The notes under the pieces were generated by a model. It searched no databases. It had not been told where the DNA came from and saw only the letters and a program-made list of their open reading frames with translations. A program made the translations under genes and the position numbers. From the NCBI GenBank assembly GCA_024225635.1, contig JAAEMK010000688.1, forward strand, positions 1 to 43,147: a stretch of 43,147 bases of DNA, given 5' to 3'. The stretch comes from Desulfobacteraceae bacterium (GTDB lineage Bacteria; Desulfobacterota; Desulfobacteria; Desulfobacterales; Desulfobacteraceae). Shown here one piece after another: positions 7,997 through 15,957 of the stretch (position 1 is its first letter; the number at the start of each line of letters is the position of its first letter).

Positions 7997-8344
7997 TCAG
8001 GAGCGGGTAATCGGCACTGTCGAAAACTCCAGCCCGGTTTCAAAAAAAGCTGCGACCTCGGTCATGGCGGACTCAACGCTTGACACATCCCCGGTGACAA
8101 CCAGGGAACCGCCGAACCTGTCCAGGAACCCGATCTCCACGCCCGCCGCCTTGGTTGCGACATCCGCGGCAATGATCACGGCCTCCCCCGGGGTGATGGT
8201 CAGGATACCAATGGATCCACAGGTATCGTCAAGTCCCAGGTTCATGCATACGGAAGCCCGGGGATTGGCGATGACGTGAATCAGGGTCAACTGCTTTCCC
8301 GGAACATACTCCTGAATCATTCTCTGTTTTTCTTGTTCCGCCAT
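7997..8344 (-). CDS. eutS: EutS, circularly permuted BMC shell protein
   Basis: The 115-residue product matches EutS (111 in E. coli): [20 protein letters not shown] at the N-terminus and [58 protein letters not shown] through the BMC core. EutS hexamers are bent and are thought to form curved shell edges. It is the first gene of the locus and is preceded by its own dual-hairpin leader and terminator (8388-8465). The ATG at 8344 has GGAG 8 nt upstream. eutV follows after 44 nt. Confidence 0.97.
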   Translation of the reverse strand: MAEQEKQRMIQEYVPGKQLTLIHVIANPRASVCMNLGLDDTCGSIGILTITPGEAVIIAADVATKAAGVEIGFLDRFGGSLVVTGDVSSVESAMTEVAAFFETGLEFSTVPITRS

Positions 8345-8387
8345 CTCTTTTTCTCCATCCCCTTTTCAGATACCGAACCTTCATAAT

Positions 8388-8429
8388 AAAAAAGGCTTGC
8401 AACAGGAGATTCCTCCTGACAGCAAGCTT
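8388..8429 (-). terminator. Intrinsic terminator in the eutS leader
   Basis: Reading the minus strand, AAGCTTGC plus AGGAG (8429-8413 region) pair with CTCCT plus GCAAGCCTT (about 8408-8392) with a small internal loop and a bulge, followed by a U-rich tract (8393-8388, then AUUAU). The 5' arm begins inside the 3' arm of the second A1/G4 hairpin. It stands about 44 nt upstream of the eutS start. Confidence 0.8.
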
Positions 8430-8465
8430 CATTGTTTGCATAACACCCCACGCCGTTGTGCGGTG
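8422..8465 (-). promoter_or_regulatory. Dual A1/G4 hexaloop hairpins, predicted EutV target before eutS
   Basis: Minus-strand hairpin P1 (8465-8444) has an 8-bp stem CACCGCAC/GTGGGGTG with one mismatch and hexaloop AACGGC, identical to the P1 loop before eutA. P2 (8439-8422) has stem GCAAAC/GCTTGC with one A-C mismatch and hexaloop AATGAA. Both loops have A1 and G4. P2 overlaps the 5' arm of the terminator at 8388-8429. The repeated arrangement in two leaders of one locus makes chance unlikely. Confidence 0.82.
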
Positions 8466-8635
8466 ATTTACCAATTTTGAAAAGATCACTACCACATGCC
8501 CGCACCAAATGACAAGCTTTTTTTTACCCGGAACACCATTAACTCGATAGAACACAAATGGAACAAAATCAACGACCTACCAAAACCGGACACCTGGCCG
8601 ACTTCAACCGCCCGGTTTTTCATTTCCGCAAATTT
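8466..8635. other. Intergenic stretch between hemW and the eutS leader
   Basis: This AT-rich 170-nt stretch should contain the eutS promoter on the minus strand. A possible minus-strand -35-like TTGTCA (about 8512) with a weak -10-like TAGTGA 18 nt on can be pointed to, but neither is convincing. No clear sigma-54 site and no reading frame with coding character was seen. Confidence 0.35.
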
Positions 8636-9784
8636 TTACCGATTCCAGATTCTTTCGGCAAACAGACCGGTTACGGTATCAAGGAAAAGCCTCCCCTCAA
8701 GGGTAAGGATGAACCGGTGATTCTCGATCCCGGCCCAGGAGCGAGTTTCACATTCCCGGACAATATCCTTGAACATTTCCATGAACCCACGCTTTGCGAC
8801 CTTCTCAAACTCCTTGATGTCGATGCCGTCCGAGGTACGAAGCCCGAGCATGACCCTCTCCACCAGCACCTGCTCCCGGGTAAGGTTTTCGGTCTCCGCC
8901 ACCGGAAGCACCCCCTGGTCAAGATCCGCCGCATAACGGCGGACATCGGCGTGGTTCCAGGATCTCGTATTCCCGCCAAAGGAATGGGCAGAGGGGCCGA
9001 ACCCCAGGTAGGGAACCAGGTTCCAGTACTTTCTGTTATGCCTGGAGCGATGCTCCGGGCCCGCCGCAAAGTTGGAGATCTCGTAATGGAGATACCCGTG
9101 GGCTTCCAGGTGGGTGGAGGTGAGCCGGAACAGGGCGGCGGCGGTTTCGTCCCCCAGGGGATTGATCCTTCCTGCCTGAAGATTCCCGTGCATGGGGGTG
9201 CCGGGTTCATAGGTGAGCATGTAGCAGGACAGATGCTCGGGATGAAATTCAAGTGCCCTGTCAAGATCCTTGCGCCAGGAGGTTTCCGTCTCCCCGGGAA
9301 GCCCGAAGATGAGATCGAACCCCAGTTTATCGAACCCCGCCGTTCTTGCGGCCAGGAGGGCCTGTTCCGCCACCTTTGCCGAATGGATACGCTCCATGAA
9401 TCCAAGTTTTTCATCACAAAGGGACTGCACCCCCATGTTGAGCCGGTTCACGCCGAACAGGCGAATCTCATCAAAATACCCGGTACCCACCGTGCCGGGA
9501 TTGACCTCCAGGGTGATCTCACACCCCTCGGCAAGGTTGAAGTGGTCCCGAATCCGGGAGAGGATGGTCTCGATCTCACCGGGGGTAAGCAGGGAGGGGG
9601 TGCCCCCGCCGAAGTAGATGGTATCAATGGCGCTTCCGGGATCTTCCCTCAAAGAAATCTCCGTTAAAAGGGCGCTTAGAAACCCATCTTTCAGGGAAAG
9701 TTTTGCAACCGAATAGAAGTCGCAATAGGGGCATTTTTTGATACAAAAAGGCACATGAATATAAAGTGCGGTATTTTTAGACAA
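8636..9784 (-). CDS. hemW: HemW-like radical SAM protein (heme chaperone, oxygen-independent coproporphyrinogen oxidase-like)
   Basis: The 382-residue product begins ALYIHVPFCIKKCPYCDFYS, giving the radical SAM CX3CX2C motif at Cys14, Cys18 and Cys21. The motifs TIYFGGGTPSLL, EITLEVNPGTV, RLNMGVQSLCD and GLPGETETSW follow in HemW order, and RSRHNRKYW matches the HNxxYW motif that distinguishes HemW from true HemN. HemW proteins bind heme and deliver it to target proteins. The start is a TTG at 9784 inside the last codons of the upstream radical SAM gene (8-nt overlap), so the pair is co-translated. Many databases call these coproporphyrinogen oxidases; the HNxxYW motif favours HemW. Confidence 0.92.
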   Translation of the reverse strand: MSKNTALYIHVPFCIKKCPYCDFYSVAKLSLKDGFLSALLTEISLREDPGSAIDTIYFGGGTPSLLTPGEIETILSRIRDHFNLAEGCEITLEVNPGTVGTGYFDEIRLFGVNRLNMGVQSLCDEKLGFMERIHSAKVAEQALLAARTAGFDKLGFDLIFGLPGETETSWRKDLDRALEFHPEHLSCYMLTYEPGTPMHGNLQAGRINPLGDETAAALFRLTSTHLEAHGYLHYEISNFAAGPEHRSRHNRKYWNLVPYLGFGPSAHSFGGNTRSWNHADVRRYAADLDQGVLPVAETENLTREQVLVERVMLGLRTSDGIDIKEFEKVAKRGFMEMFKDIVRECETRSWAGIENHRFILTLEGRLFLDTVTGLFAERIWNR

Positions 9785-10928
9785 AACGTTTCATCAACCC
9801 GTCAATTACAGTGTCAACATTATCCACGGTCACCCCGTGGAGGCGGCAGGCCTCCTCAGCCTGCCCGACAAGCCGGGGGTCCGACATATCCGCCGGGCCC
9901 CGGAACAATCCCATGCGACGCCCCACCTGATACACCACCCGCTGACCGGGCGCCATATCAAGGAAGCTGTCCACAGCCGCCACCATCCTTGCCTTATCAT
10001 GGGGCATCCTTCCCTCCACCGTCTCCAGGAGATTGAGGATGTGATCGCTCTTGATAAAGGAGGTGATACCGTCAAGGGACTCAAGGAAGAGCTTGAGTTC
10101 CCGGGCAATCATAAGATCAGTGCAGCGTTCAAACTCCCCCTGGTCATGGGCCTCGGCCAGGGGACTTTTCCCGGGCAGGGCCAGGGTGCGAAGCCGTATG
10201 AAATCGGGATTGATCAGGTTGAGGGCATGGGCGCTCTCAAGAGCATGCTCCCTTGAGAGTTCAACCCCGCCAAGCCCCGGCATCATATATTCGGACAGCT
10301 CCATGCCCGCATCCTTGACCATGCGTCCGGCCTTGATGTGCATGGCCTGGGTGGCCCCTTTTTTCACCATTTCAAGCACCTTGTCCGACCCGGATTCCAG
10401 GCCGATATGAATCCTGTTGAGCCCGGCCCCGGCAATACGCGCAAGATCATGGGGCTTGATCCGGGCGATTGTGTGGGAACGGGCATAGGAGGTGATCCGT
10501 TTTACCATGGGGAAGCAGGCCTTGAGATGATCCAGGACCGCCACCAGGTCGTCGGGCTTCATGATCAGGGAATTTGCGTCCTGGAGAAAAATCGACTCCA
10601 TGCCCGAGGAGAACCAGTGCCAGGCTGAATTAAAGGCGACCCTGTCACCGGAATCAAGGTTATGGAACATGGCGTTGATTTTTTCCATATCCACGCTGTT
10701 GTTCTTTTCAGCCTCCTCCACAATGGCAGTGAGATGGAAATGGATGGCATCGATATCCTTGATGATGGAATCCCCGGACCTCAAGGAGAAGCGTTTCCCC
10801 TTGTAAACCGGGCAAAAGGTGCACCGGTTCCAGGGACAGTTCCGGGTCAGGCGAATCAGCAGGCTCCGGGATTCGCTGGGTGGCCGTATGGGGCCCTGCT
10901 CAAATCCTGTGTACTCGTCTTGTTTCAT
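9777..10928 (-). CDS. Radical SAM protein with CX4CX2C cluster motif, function unknown
   Basis: The 383-residue product has an N-terminal LLIRLTRNCPWNRCTFCPVYKG with cysteines 31, 36 and 39. The DNA confirms four residues between the first two cysteines, one more than the canonical CX3CX2C. Downstream text (ANSLIMKPDDLVAVLDHLKACFP, ARIAGAGLNRIHIGLESGSDKVLEMVKKG, YMMPGLGG) is typical of a radical SAM TIM barrel of the MiaB/Elp3-like class. The C-terminal third (about 270-383) has no domain I recognise. The ATG at 10928 has GAGGAG 5 nt upstream, and the gene overlaps hemW by 8 nt. The substrate cannot be predicted. Confidence 0.85.
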   Translation of the reverse strand: MKQDEYTGFEQGPIRPPSESRSLLIRLTRNCPWNRCTFCPVYKGKRFSLRSGDSIIKDIDAIHFHLTAIVEEAEKNNSVDMEKINAMFHNLDSGDRVAFNSAWHWFSSGMESIFLQDANSLIMKPDDLVAVLDHLKACFPMVKRITSYARSHTIARIKPHDLARIAGAGLNRIHIGLESGSDKVLEMVKKGATQAMHIKAGRMVKDAGMELSEYMMPGLGGVELSREHALESAHALNLINPDFIRLRTLALPGKSPLAEAHDQGEFERCTDLMIARELKLFLESLDGITSFIKSDHILNLLETVEGRMPHDKARMVAAVDSFLDMAPGQRVVYQVGRRMGLFRGPADMSDPRLVGQAEEACRLHGVTVDNVDTVIDGLMKRFV

Positions 10929-11049
10929 GGTATCTCCTCAACTCCATTTATCCCATTTTACCGGATCACGGTTGCTCAACCCCCTGCCCCCGGTTTACCC
11001 GGTCACGGTTAAGTTCTATTTTTCCCACCATTAAACAGGAAGGCGGCCC

Positions 11050-12153
11050 GTGTCAATCAATTCCTGTCGAGGATTCCCTTTGACAACAGTGCCCGAACAG
11101 GGTAAACCATGCCCCATGACAACGGACACGACTTCAAAGAGATCCTGGATGAGGCCCATTGCCATTGCCTTTGGCACCCTATTCCTTCTCACAGCCCTTG
11201 TGGCTGGAGCAGGTTTCCGGTACATGGAAAAGTTTGCAACAAGTCCCATGGACAAGGCCGGACAGGAGCGGGTCTTCACCATCCGGTCCGGCGAGAGCCT
11301 GACAGGGATATCCCGGCGCCTGGAACAGGAGGGACTTGTCGGCAACATCACCCTGTTCAAACTCCTGGTCCGGTACCAGGGACTGTCCAAGAAGATCCAG
11401 GCAGGCGAGTACGCCCTCTCCCCGGCCATGCCCCCAAGGGAACTGCTCACCATCCTTGCCCGGGGCCGGGTGAAACTTTACCGGCTCACCATTCCCGAAG
11501 GACTCAACCTTGAAGAGACCGCCACCCTTGTGGAGGGTGCGGGATTCGGCTCCAGGGAGAATTTTCTTCAGCTTGCCAGGGATGGGGAACTTACCGCGTC
11601 CCAGGGAATTGAAGCGGACGACCTTGAGGGCTACCTCTTTCCCGAAACCTATCTCTTTGCCAGAAACACCTCCCAGAAAGAGATCATCCGGAAGATGGTC
11701 CAGCGGTTCAGGGCCGTCTACACCCCGGAATGGCAGGAGCGAACCCGGGAACTTGGATTTACCCGTCACCAGATCGTCACCCTTGCCTCGATCATCGAGA
11801 AAGAAACAGGCACCGCCAGCGAGCGCCCCCTGATCTCCTCGGTGTTCCACAACCGGCTGAAACGCAGAATGCGCCTTGAGTCCGACCCCACCGTCATTTA
11901 CGGGATTCCCAACTTCAACGGCAACATCACAAGAAAGGATCTCAGGCGAACAACCCCATACAACACATACAGGATCAAAGGCCTCCCCAAGGGGCCCATT
12001 GCAAACCCGGGCAAACATTCCCTCGAGGCGGCCCTGTTCCCGGCCAAATCCGACTTCATCTTTTTTGTTTCAAAAAAGGATACCACCCACAAGTTTTCAA
12101 CCAATATCAGGGATCACAACAAGGCGGTAAGGCGTTATCAATTAGGTAAATAG
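11050..12153 (+). CDS. mltG: MltG, endolytic murein transglycosylase (YceG family)
   Basis: The product is a single-pass inner-membrane protein: a transmembrane helix (about 34-56, PIAIAFGTLFLLTALVAGAGF) is followed by a LysM-like subdomain (RVFTIRSGESLTGISRRLEQEGLV) and the YceG catalytic domain with ASIIEKETG, whose first Glu (250) corresponds to the catalytic Glu of E. coli MltG, and HNRLKRRMRLESDPTVIYG. MltG cleaves nascent glycan strands and ends their elongation. The GTG at 11050 is chosen for its AGGAAGG site 6 nt upstream; ATG at 11116 would also keep the membrane helix. It converges with the Smr gene, whose stop lies 1 nt away. Confidence 0.93.
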   Translation: MSINSCRGFPLTTVPEQGKPCPMTTDTTSKRSWMRPIAIAFGTLFLLTALVAGAGFRYMEKFATSPMDKAGQERVFTIRSGESLTGISRRLEQEGLVGNITLFKLLVRYQGLSKKIQAGEYALSPAMPPRELLTILARGRVKLYRLTIPEGLNLEETATLVEGAGFGSRENFLQLARDGELTASQGIEADDLEGYLFPETYLFARNTSQKEIIRKMVQRFRAVYTPEWQERTRELGFTRHQIVTLASIIEKETGTASERPLISSVFHNRLKRRMRLESDPTVIYGIPNFNGNITRKDLRRTTPYNTYRIKGLPKGPIANPGKHSLEAALFPAKSDFIFFVSKKDTTHKFSTNIRDHNKAVRRYQLGK

Positions 12154-12154
12154 G

Positions 12155-12850
12155 TCAGAACTGCTTCAGGTAGACGATGACCGATCCGCTCCGGGTTTTC
12201 AGTTTCCGGTCCCACTCAAAGGAAAGCACCACCCCTTCTTTCTTCAGCTTCACCAGCAGATCCTCCACCACATCGGGAAGCACGGCCCCGAATTCCGAGT
12301 GCAGGCCCTTGCCGACAACGATGCGGACGGTGAAGCCCCCGGCCCTCCATGCGTTCCGGATGAATAATTCCGACCGGACCACGGCCCGCACGGCCGTATC
12401 CCCGTGGAGGTCGAGCTCGCTTTCCGGAGGGGGATACCGTTTCAGCCGCTTGTGAAGGGGCATGGGATCAGGGCGGTCCTTTTCCCGCTTCTCCCGTAAA
12501 AGCGCGCCCTCGCCCTTCCCCCCGAGGGAGGCGGATAGCATGGACGGAAAATCCTCTGTTTCCTCCTCCTGGCTTCGCCCCCTTGCGGCAAACATCCGGG
12601 CAAGGCTGCCCGATCCGTCCAGCACGGGAAGCCCGTGTTTGTTGTTGCGTTTCCCCCGTTTTTTCCTCCCCGGGGCCATTGCCCCGGCCTGAGTAACGGA
12701 CGATTTCCTTTCTCCCTCCTCCGGCGCCGCTTCCGGCATCTTTTTAAAAAGGGAAAAAAGATCCTCTCCCCGGTCAAAAACCGGGATACCATTTTTATTT
12801 TTCCTGGGGGTCGTTCCCAACCCCTTATTTTTTTTGGTTTTTCCAGACAT
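12155..12850 (-). CDS. Smr-domain protein with a duplicated N-terminal linear motif
   Basis: The C-terminal ~90 residues form an Smr domain: SELDLHGDTAVRAVVRSELFIRNA carries LDLHG, and VRIVVGKGLHSEFGAVLP carries the GKG-type loop. Smr domains are nucleic-acid-binding or nicking modules found in MutS2 and stand-alone proteins. The first 140 residues are basic and low-complexity but hold the same motif twice, at residues 18-35 and 70-87: NKxG(I/L)PV(F/L)D, then four residues, then Lxx(L/M)F. The start is uncertain: ATG at 12850 (MSGKTKKN) is chosen because the family usually starts in a Lys-rich tract, but ATG 12919 is also open and neither has a strong ribosome site. It is divergent from the RNase gene and converges with mltG. 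Confidence 0.85.
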   Translation of the reverse strand: MSGKTKKNKGLGTTPRKNKNGIPVFDRGEDLFSLFKKMPEAAPEEGERKSSVTQAGAMAPGRKKRGKRNNKHGLPVLDGSGSLARMFAARGRSQEEETEDFPSMLSASLGGKGEGALLREKREKDRPDPMPLHKRLKRYPPPESELDLHGDTAVRAVVRSELFIRNAWRAGGFTVRIVVGKGLHSEFGAVLPDVVEDLLVKLKKEGVVLSFEWDRKLKTRSGSVIVYLKQF

Positions 12851-12942
12851 GGCGGCATAATACTTCACAATGTTCGTTTTTTCAAGCATATAGACCGGGT
12901 CTGGATTGACTTTAAACATACTTGCTGTTAATGTACTCTCCT

Positions 12943-14922
12943 ATGAATATAGGAAGCGTTGTAGAATATATTGATCAACAGAAGATCATTTGTGCCGTCG
13001 TGTTGCAGGTAAAGCAGCAGAGACTGAGGCTGCTTAACCAGAATAACCGCGAGGTAAATCTCTCGGCAAGCAGGCTGACCCATGTCTCAAAAAATCCCAT
13101 GGACATGTCCGGCACCCGGGATTTTCAGGTCAAGGCCCTCAAACGAAGGGCAACGTCACGGGAGCGCCTTGCTTCCACCATCGATGTCCAGGCCATGTGG
13201 GAACTTCTCCACGAAGAGGGAGATGATATCGATGTCGACACCATGACAAGCTTCTGCTTTGATCCCCCCCTGACCTCCGACAACGAGGCCGCAGTGGTCA
13301 GGGCCTTCTTCAATGACAAGCTCTATTTCAAATTCGGCAAAGGGATCTTTACCCCCTTTACCGGCAAGCAGGTGGAAAACCGGCTCAAACAGATCAAGGA
13401 GGCTGAGGAGCGCGAACGCCTCATCGAACACGGCGGCTCCTGGCTCAGGCGGATTATCAAGGAGAACGCGGGTTCTGCCGACGATGTAGATCCCCAGATC
13501 CTGACCATCCTCCAGGATTACTATGTGTTTGAAAAGGAGAGCGCCCACACATCAACCGCCAAAAGCATCCTGTCCAAAGCCGGGGCCGACGCCCCGGAAC
13601 AGATCTTCACGGCTTTTGTCAACACGGGCATCTGGAACAAGGACGAGAACATCGACCTCATCCGCATGGAGGTCTCCGCCGGGTTCCCGGATGAGGTGAC
13701 GAAGCAGGCCGAAAAGATCATTGCCACGGCAAACGACTTCCAGCACGACCCCCAGCGCAGGGACTTGACCCACCTGCCGCTCATCACCATCGACGGCCAG
13801 TCCACCCTTGACTATGACGACGCCATCAGCCTTGAGAAAAAGGAGGACGGCTACATCATAGGTATCCACATCATCGATGTGGGGTATTATATAAAGGACA
13901 ACGATGTCATCGACAGGGACGCAAGGACAAGGGCCAGCTCCATCTATATGCCGGACGACAAGATCTCCATGCTCCCCCCCAACCTTTCCGAGGACATGTG
14001 CAGCCTCCGGGAGGGGCAACTCAGGCCCGGCATCTCCACCTTGGTTCACCTGAACCGCTTCTTTGAGATCATCGACTTTGAAGTGGTCGCCAGCAGCATC
14101 AAGGTGCACAAGCAGATGACCTATACCGAAGCAAACATGCTCAACGGCGAGGATGATCCCATCACCACCCTTCACAAGGCCGCCACGGTGCTGAGGGAAA
14201 AACGGCTCAAGTCGGGCGCCGTCCAGATCACGCTTCCCGAGGTCAACGTGTGGATCGAAGAGAACGGCGAGATCGGCATCTCCAGGATAGACCGTGAAAA
14301 CCCCTCCAGGATGCTGGTGTCGGAATTGATGATCCTGGCCAACTCCCTGATGGCCGATTTCCTTGCGGCCAACGACGTCCCGGCCGTATACCGGTCCCAG
14401 CCCGAACCGAAAAAAAGACTTTTCCAGGGAATCGAAACCTCCCTGTTCCCCAACTGCATGCAGAGAAAACAGCTCAGCCGGGCCATCATCGGCATCAAGC
14501 CCGAAAATCACTCGGGCCTGGGAGTGAAAGCCTATGTCACGGCAACCTCCCCCATACGGCGCTACTACGACCTGATCACCCAGCGCCAGATCCGGAGCGT
14601 CCTGGGCTATGAGCCTGCCTACTCCAGGGACCAGCTCAGGGAAATTCTCCAGCTGGTGGAAGTCCCCATGGGCAACACGGGAAGGGTCCAGTTCCAGCGA
14701 AAACGGTATTGGCTGTTCAAATACCTTGAGTCCATGAAGGGCTCGAGCTGCGAGGCCATTGTCCTGGATTCCCGCAGGGATTTCTACATGGTAATGCTCA
14801 AGGAGTACATGCTCGAGTGGAAGATTCCCTCGTCCGGGCTCAACCTCAAGCCCGGCGACCTCATCCATGTCACCATCCAGCACGCGGACGCAAGAAGAGA
14901 CCAGCTCTCCCTGTTTGTATAA
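12943..14922 (+). CDS. RNase II/RNB-family 3'-5' exoribonuclease
   Basis: The 659-residue product has the RNB catalytic domain: ITIDGQSTLDYDDAISLEK gives the Asp cluster that binds Mg2+, IGIHIIDVGYYIKDNDVIDRDARTRASSIYMPD and MLPPNLSEDMCSLREGQLRPGIS follow in family order, and VTATSPIRRYYDLITQRQI is the C-terminal RNB signature. A short S1-like segment ends the chain. The N-terminus GSVVEYIDQQKIICAVVL followed by LRLLNQNNREVNL is a small beta-barrel seen in RNB proteins of this group. These enzymes degrade single-stranded RNA from the 3' end in the cytoplasm. Start is uncertain: ATG 12943, ATG 12931 and TTG 12922 are all in frame and none has a clear ribosome site. Confidence 0.9.
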   Translation: MNIGSVVEYIDQQKIICAVVLQVKQQRLRLLNQNNREVNLSASRLTHVSKNPMDMSGTRDFQVKALKRRATSRERLASTIDVQAMWELLHEEGDDIDVDTMTSFCFDPPLTSDNEAAVVRAFFNDKLYFKFGKGIFTPFTGKQVENRLKQIKEAEERERLIEHGGSWLRRIIKENAGSADDVDPQILTILQDYYVFEKESAHTSTAKSILSKAGADAPEQIFTAFVNTGIWNKDENIDLIRMEVSAGFPDEVTKQAEKIIATANDFQHDPQRRDLTHLPLITIDGQSTLDYDDAISLEKKEDGYIIGIHIIDVGYYIKDNDVIDRDARTRASSIYMPDDKISMLPPNLSEDMCSLREGQLRPGISTLVHLNRFFEIIDFEVVASSIKVHKQMTYTEANMLNGEDDPITTLHKAATVLREKRLKSGAVQITLPEVNVWIEENGEIGISRIDRENPSRMLVSELMILANSLMADFLAANDVPAVYRSQPEPKKRLFQGIETSLFPNCMQRKQLSRAIIGIKPENHSGLGVKAYVTATSPIRRYYDLITQRQIRSVLGYEPAYSRDQLREILQLVEVPMGNTGRVQFQRKRYWLFKYLESMKGSSCEAIVLDSRRDFYMVMLKEYMLEWKIPSSGLNLKPGDLIHVTIQHADARRDQLSLFV

Positions 14923-15276
14923 TTCTAGTATTTTCACCATGAAGATCATGAAGGACATGAAGGTGAAAATCAAAAATCCTTTATGGTGAGACCAGCTTCC
15001 ATCGGCTGACGTGCTGAATAGTTTCTTTTTTCCAAATATCATGTTGCTGTTGTATGACATCCAGAAGCCCCGCACATTCATTTAGAAAGGTACCAATGTA
15101 TTAAGTTACTTTTTGAAATTTTGATTTATGAGCTGACTTAACGTTGCACTTAACCGGTCGGGCCTGCTTAGCGACAGGCTTAGAAAAATCAGCACATTTC
15201 ACAAAACAGCAGTATTCAAAACGCGCGTGCTTAGCCCGGTCCGCAGTTCAAGCACTTGTTCGAGCAATCCTTATGG
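14923..15276. other. Intergenic region with hairpin repeat and GC-rich imperfect inverted repeats
   Basis: After the RNase stop comes repeat copy 1 (14933-15023). The rest (about 15024-15276) has no coding frame I can support. It includes two ACTTAAC heptamers (about 15137-15157) and several CTTAG/GCTTAGC words that make imperfect inverted repeats around CGGTCGGGC and GCCCGGTCC. I considered a recombination site here but cannot support one. Confidence 0.4.
14933..15023. repeat. ATGAAG hairpin repeat, copy 1
   Basis: TTTTCACC and GGTGAAAA bracket a stretch with three ATGAAG-type words, then TATGGTGAGACC, GCTTCC and CGGCTGACGTGCTGAATA. Copy 2 at 16781-16858 matches it closely and its flanks read TTTCCACC/GGTGGAAA, a paired T-to-C and A-to-G change that keeps the stem. 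The match resumes at 17038-17052 after an insertion in copy 2. Confidence 0.8.
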
Positions 15277-15885
15277 TTATGTAACAGTTGCATAGGCAAC
15301 TTTCAAAACATCATTAATACTACCGACATGGCAACTGATTGCCCCGGAAACGAAGTGAGAATGCCCGTTCTGACTTTCAAATTCGTAAGAATCTTTAAAA
15401 AGACTATACTCTTCACTCGATAAGTCTAAATTGAAGCCTTGAATTTTCTCATACACTTTTACCGCAAAATTAAATATACAAGGATTGATATTTACAACAT
15501 CTGCGTGCCATATAAACGCAGATTTAATCATTTTTTCTTCTTTGGATCGGCGTTTTTTAGGGATAAACTCGAATGACTTCTCAACAAGATTGCCGGGAAC
15601 AAGGCAAAGAAAAAGGAGATCTGTCGTTATAAAACGAACTTCTTCGACTGATATGATCCTGAGTTCGTTTATTAATTCATCTTGATGGTGAAATAGGTTT
15701 CGCAACGCTTTCAGCGCAATGAATTCTTCGATCTCATAAAAGTTCACCTCAATAGTTTTCTCAAGCCTATCATTCAAGCTATGTATGGAATTTAATAAAT
15801 TGAACAAGGTATCCATGTCAGGTTCTACATAGTGCTTGTAGTACAACCTGAAAAATCGCTCACATGCTGCTGTGCTGCTAAGCAA
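15277..15885 (-). CDS. Unknown protein with HEPN-like RNxxxH motif
   Basis: The 202-residue product is not a family I recognise. It is helix-rich and has Arg62-Asn63 and His67 in KALRNLFHHQDELINEL, an RNxxxH pattern typical of HEPN nucleases, many of which are toxins or defence effectors. The TTG at 15885 has AGGAG 7 nt upstream, a convincing start. The gene is clearly AT-richer than its neighbours and uses codons such as AAA, ATA and TTA freely, a sign of transfer. A 10-bp inverted repeat, GTTATGTAAC at 15276-15285 and GTTACATAAC at 15901-15910, flanks it. The other unknown gene lies 72 nt upstream on the same strand. HEPN assignment rests on one short motif and a helical context and needs profile confirmation. 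Confidence 0.65.
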   Translation of the reverse strand: MLSSTAACERFFRLYYKHYVEPDMDTLFNLLNSIHSLNDRLEKTIEVNFYEIEEFIALKALRNLFHHQDELINELRIISVEEVRFITTDLLFLCLVPGNLVEKSFEFIPKKRRSKEEKMIKSAFIWHADVVNINPCIFNFAVKVYEKIQGFNLDLSSEEYSLFKDSYEFESQNGHSHFVSGAISCHVGSINDVLKVAYATVT

Positions 15886-15957
15886 TATTTTTCTCCTATA
15901 GTTACATAACGTCGCTTTTCAGTAGGTGCGTTTTTTTTTTGCGCTCTTAGCCACGTA

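Noticed and set aside
15100-15300. Possible integron attC site beside the HEPN-like gene (ACTTAAC words, GTTATGTAAC/GTTACATAAC)
   Set aside because: Only single core-like heptamers match; I could not find a paired set of inner and outer boxes in the right order, and there is no integrase in the window.
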